Shown here: positions 62,706-64,000 of the stretch, one piece after another
Layout: each line of letters starts with the position of its first letter
Numbering within the stretch: position 1 is the first letter of the stretch
Assembly (NCBI GenBank): GCA_029262375.1
Contig: JAJCZM010000016.1
Span: forward strand, 62,001-126,000
Length of the DNA stretch: 64,000 bases
Direction of reading: 5' to 3'
Source of the DNA: Deltaproteobacteria bacterium
GTDB taxonomy: Bacteria > Desulfobacterota > Binatia > UBA1149 > SPBQ01
Position numbers and translations under genes: made by a program
Notes under the pieces: generated by a model
Told to the model about the DNA's origin: nothing
Databases searched by the model: none
Seen by the model: only the letters and a program-made list of their open reading frames with translations

Positions 62706-64000
62706 TTAGCGCTTCACACGAAACGCGTTGCGACCGAGAATGCTTCGCCGAGCACCCGTGTTCTTCGCGATGATGCGCGACAGCGTCAGGCGATGAATCT
62801 GGGCGATCTTCTCGGGCGAGAGCTCACGCTCATACCAGAAGCGGTCACCGTCGCGCAGGGCCGTAAACTGCTCGGCGAGAACGACACCTGTAAGTTCGCC
62901 GACCAATGCGCCGCGCTTGCGATCTTCAGCCAAGCCGCCGATCCATGCATCGATCTGATCGACGCTCGAGTAAGCCTCAGCGAGCCGGGCACGCACGGCG
63001 GCTTTGCTCGACACTTGGTCGAACGACGTACGCTGCGCGAGGCCGTAAGCAGCACGCACGGCGTTGTACGACGCCAAACCGTGATCCCGACCTCTTTGAA
63101 TATTGAGCGCTGCGAGATCGAATCCGCCGGCCCCGGGAGGGCCGAACAGGAAATTGCGAACCGAATCGGTCACGTAAATGTCCACCGCAAGTGCGCGCTG
63201 CGCGCCGAGACCACGCAGGAAAGGAGTGATACCTCCTTCGTCGCGAATTCGATCCGGTGCGAAAAACGCCTGGTCCAGAGGAAGATGCCCGTCTGCGATG
63301 GCAGAGCCATCGGCCTTCAGGCGAAGCAGCGTCGCGTTGAGCTGGCTGTGCCCGTAGCGATAGCTGGCCGTGGAAAATACGTTGTGAATGCTCGCGTCCA
63401 CGGTCGGGTCGTAACCGCGATACGGCCCGATGGCGCCGGCTCCCAGTAACATCGGCAAAAACTCCCGGTAGGTAATTGCCTGCAATTCGGCACCAACCAT
63501 TCGGCGGGCGCGCTGGTACACGGTCTGACCCGAGAGCTGTGGCGAGCGACGTTTGATGCGACGACACCAACGATTGTGCTCGCGCACGAAGAGCGTGTGC
63601 ATGACCGTCAGTCCAGCTTGCTCGTTGGCACGGATGTCACCGGCGAGAAACAGGTTGCGATCGATACCACCCGCGTTCGGCAGGCCGTTCGTGTTGCGAG
63701 GCAAGAGCCTGCCTTTGCTCGTGCGGAGTTTCCCGCTTCCGTTGTTACGACGCAGTGCCGCGGCGCGCACGGCGTCGGAGCCGTAGACGTTCGACGCATC
63801 GATCCACGCCGAAATAGAATTCATCTGCTGGCGCGGATTCGACGCGCTGTTGCCGGTGGCGGGATTGTAAGCCGAACGCGTGAACGGGATCACCGCGGTT
63901 CCGGTTCTCATCGGGTCAAACCAGGGATCGCCCATCGGCACGGCAATGTTTGCGACTTCAGCCGGCTGCATGGATTGCGTCAGGTCGATATCGTGGTCGA
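62706..64000 (-). CDS. Animal-type heme peroxidase (5' end outside the window)
   Basis: The frame is open to the window edge; at least 431 residues are visible. The first visible residues read DHDIDLT, the distal-His motif of the cyclooxygenase/myeloperoxidase superfamily. Further motifs are DASNVYGSD, the catalytic-Arg region LFVREHNRWC, and the proximal-His region ASYRYGHSQL, all in the correct order. Bacterial members are often secreted; the signal region would lie outside the window. It follows the superfamily's usual arrangement up to a C-terminal AEQFTALRDGDRFWYE. Confidence 0.85.
   Translation of the reverse strand, partial: DHDIDLTQSMQPAEVANIAVPMGDPWFDPMRTGTAVIPFTRSAYNPATGNSASNPRQQMNSISAWIDASNVYGSDAVRAAALRRNNGSGKLRTSKGRLLPRNTNGLPNAGGIDRNLFLAGDIRANEQAGLTVMHTLFVREHNRWCRRIKRRSPQLSGQTVYQRARRMVGAELQAITYREFLPMLLGAGAIGPYRGYDPTVDASIHNVFSTASYRYGHSQLNATLLRLKADGSAIADGHLPLDQAFFAPDRIRDEGGITPFLRGLGAQRALAVDIYVTDSVRNFLFGPPGAGGFDLAALNIQRGRDHGLASYNAVRAAYGLAQRTSFDQVSSKAAVRARLAEAYSSVDQIDAWIGGLAEDRKRGALVGELTGVVLAEQFTALRDGDRFWYERELSPEKIAQIHRLTLSRIIAKNTGARRSILGRNAFRVKR

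Overview
The window is dense, GC-rich bacterial chromosome with short intergenic gaps and many stop/start overlaps. It suggests a Gram-negative, respiring organism. Evidence is two complex I (nuo) clusters, a lipoprotein alkylsulfatase with a lipobox, the AmgK/MurU peptidoglycan-recycling pair, a B12-dependent (class II) ribonucleotide reductase and a histone H1-like Lys/Ala protein. A deltaproteobacterial-type lineage (Myxococcota/Desulfobacterota/Binatota neighbourhood) is my best guess, inferred from gene style only. There is no rRNA, tRNA, IS element, CRISPR array or prophage that I can support.

Layout. 1-4563 (minus): nuoA-B-C-D-H-I-J, running off the left edge in nuoJ. 4671-7539 (minus): a btuF-C-D vitamin B12 ABC importer. 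7786-17499 (minus): a second complex I operon in the order A-C-D-E-H-J-K-L-M-N. It lacks B, F, G and I although the genes are packed end to end. 17675-21823 (plus): amgK-murU, a patatin and an APS reductase. 21820-25023 (minus): SCP2 protein, H1-like protein, MgtC protein and enolase, with ftsB divergent from enolase. 25574-28396 (minus): nrdJ, preceded by what look like tandem NrdR boxes. 28924-39626: mixed housekeeping (dciA, thiI, CoA pyrophosphatase, an RNase Z-like hydrolase, rlmD, a TPR protein, alkylsulfatase, a cysteine synthase-rhodanese fusion, DUF1015 and DUF2237). 39639-44774 (minus): operon alr-purH-purD-purE-tsaC. 44842-46484 (plus): thiS-thiG-thiE.

46513-64000 is the accessory-looking part. 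It starts with sugar genes (wecB, a GT2 glycosyltransferase, a nucleotide-sugar epimerase and a PIG-L deacetylase). These are followed by five radical-SAM-type proteins around a 2-oxoglutarate/Fe(II) oxygenase, then an SDR and a heme peroxidase cut by the right edge. Two of the radical SAM proteins carry two complete CX3CX2C motifs each, and a third has a non-canonical cysteine set plus a GYPxCC-type C-terminal region. Together they hold six canonical radical-SAM cluster motifs and one degenerate motif in about 11.5 kb. No precursor peptide is visible. This is the strongest candidate for an undescribed system, perhaps one that modifies a glycan, lipid or small molecule.

Themes that tie the window together are cobalamin (BtuFCD supplies a cofactor needed by NrdJ and by the two B12-binding radical SAM enzymes), sulfur transfer (CysH, the CysK-rhodanese fusion, ThiI, ThiS/ThiG) and Fe-S chemistry (complex I, RlmD, radical SAM).
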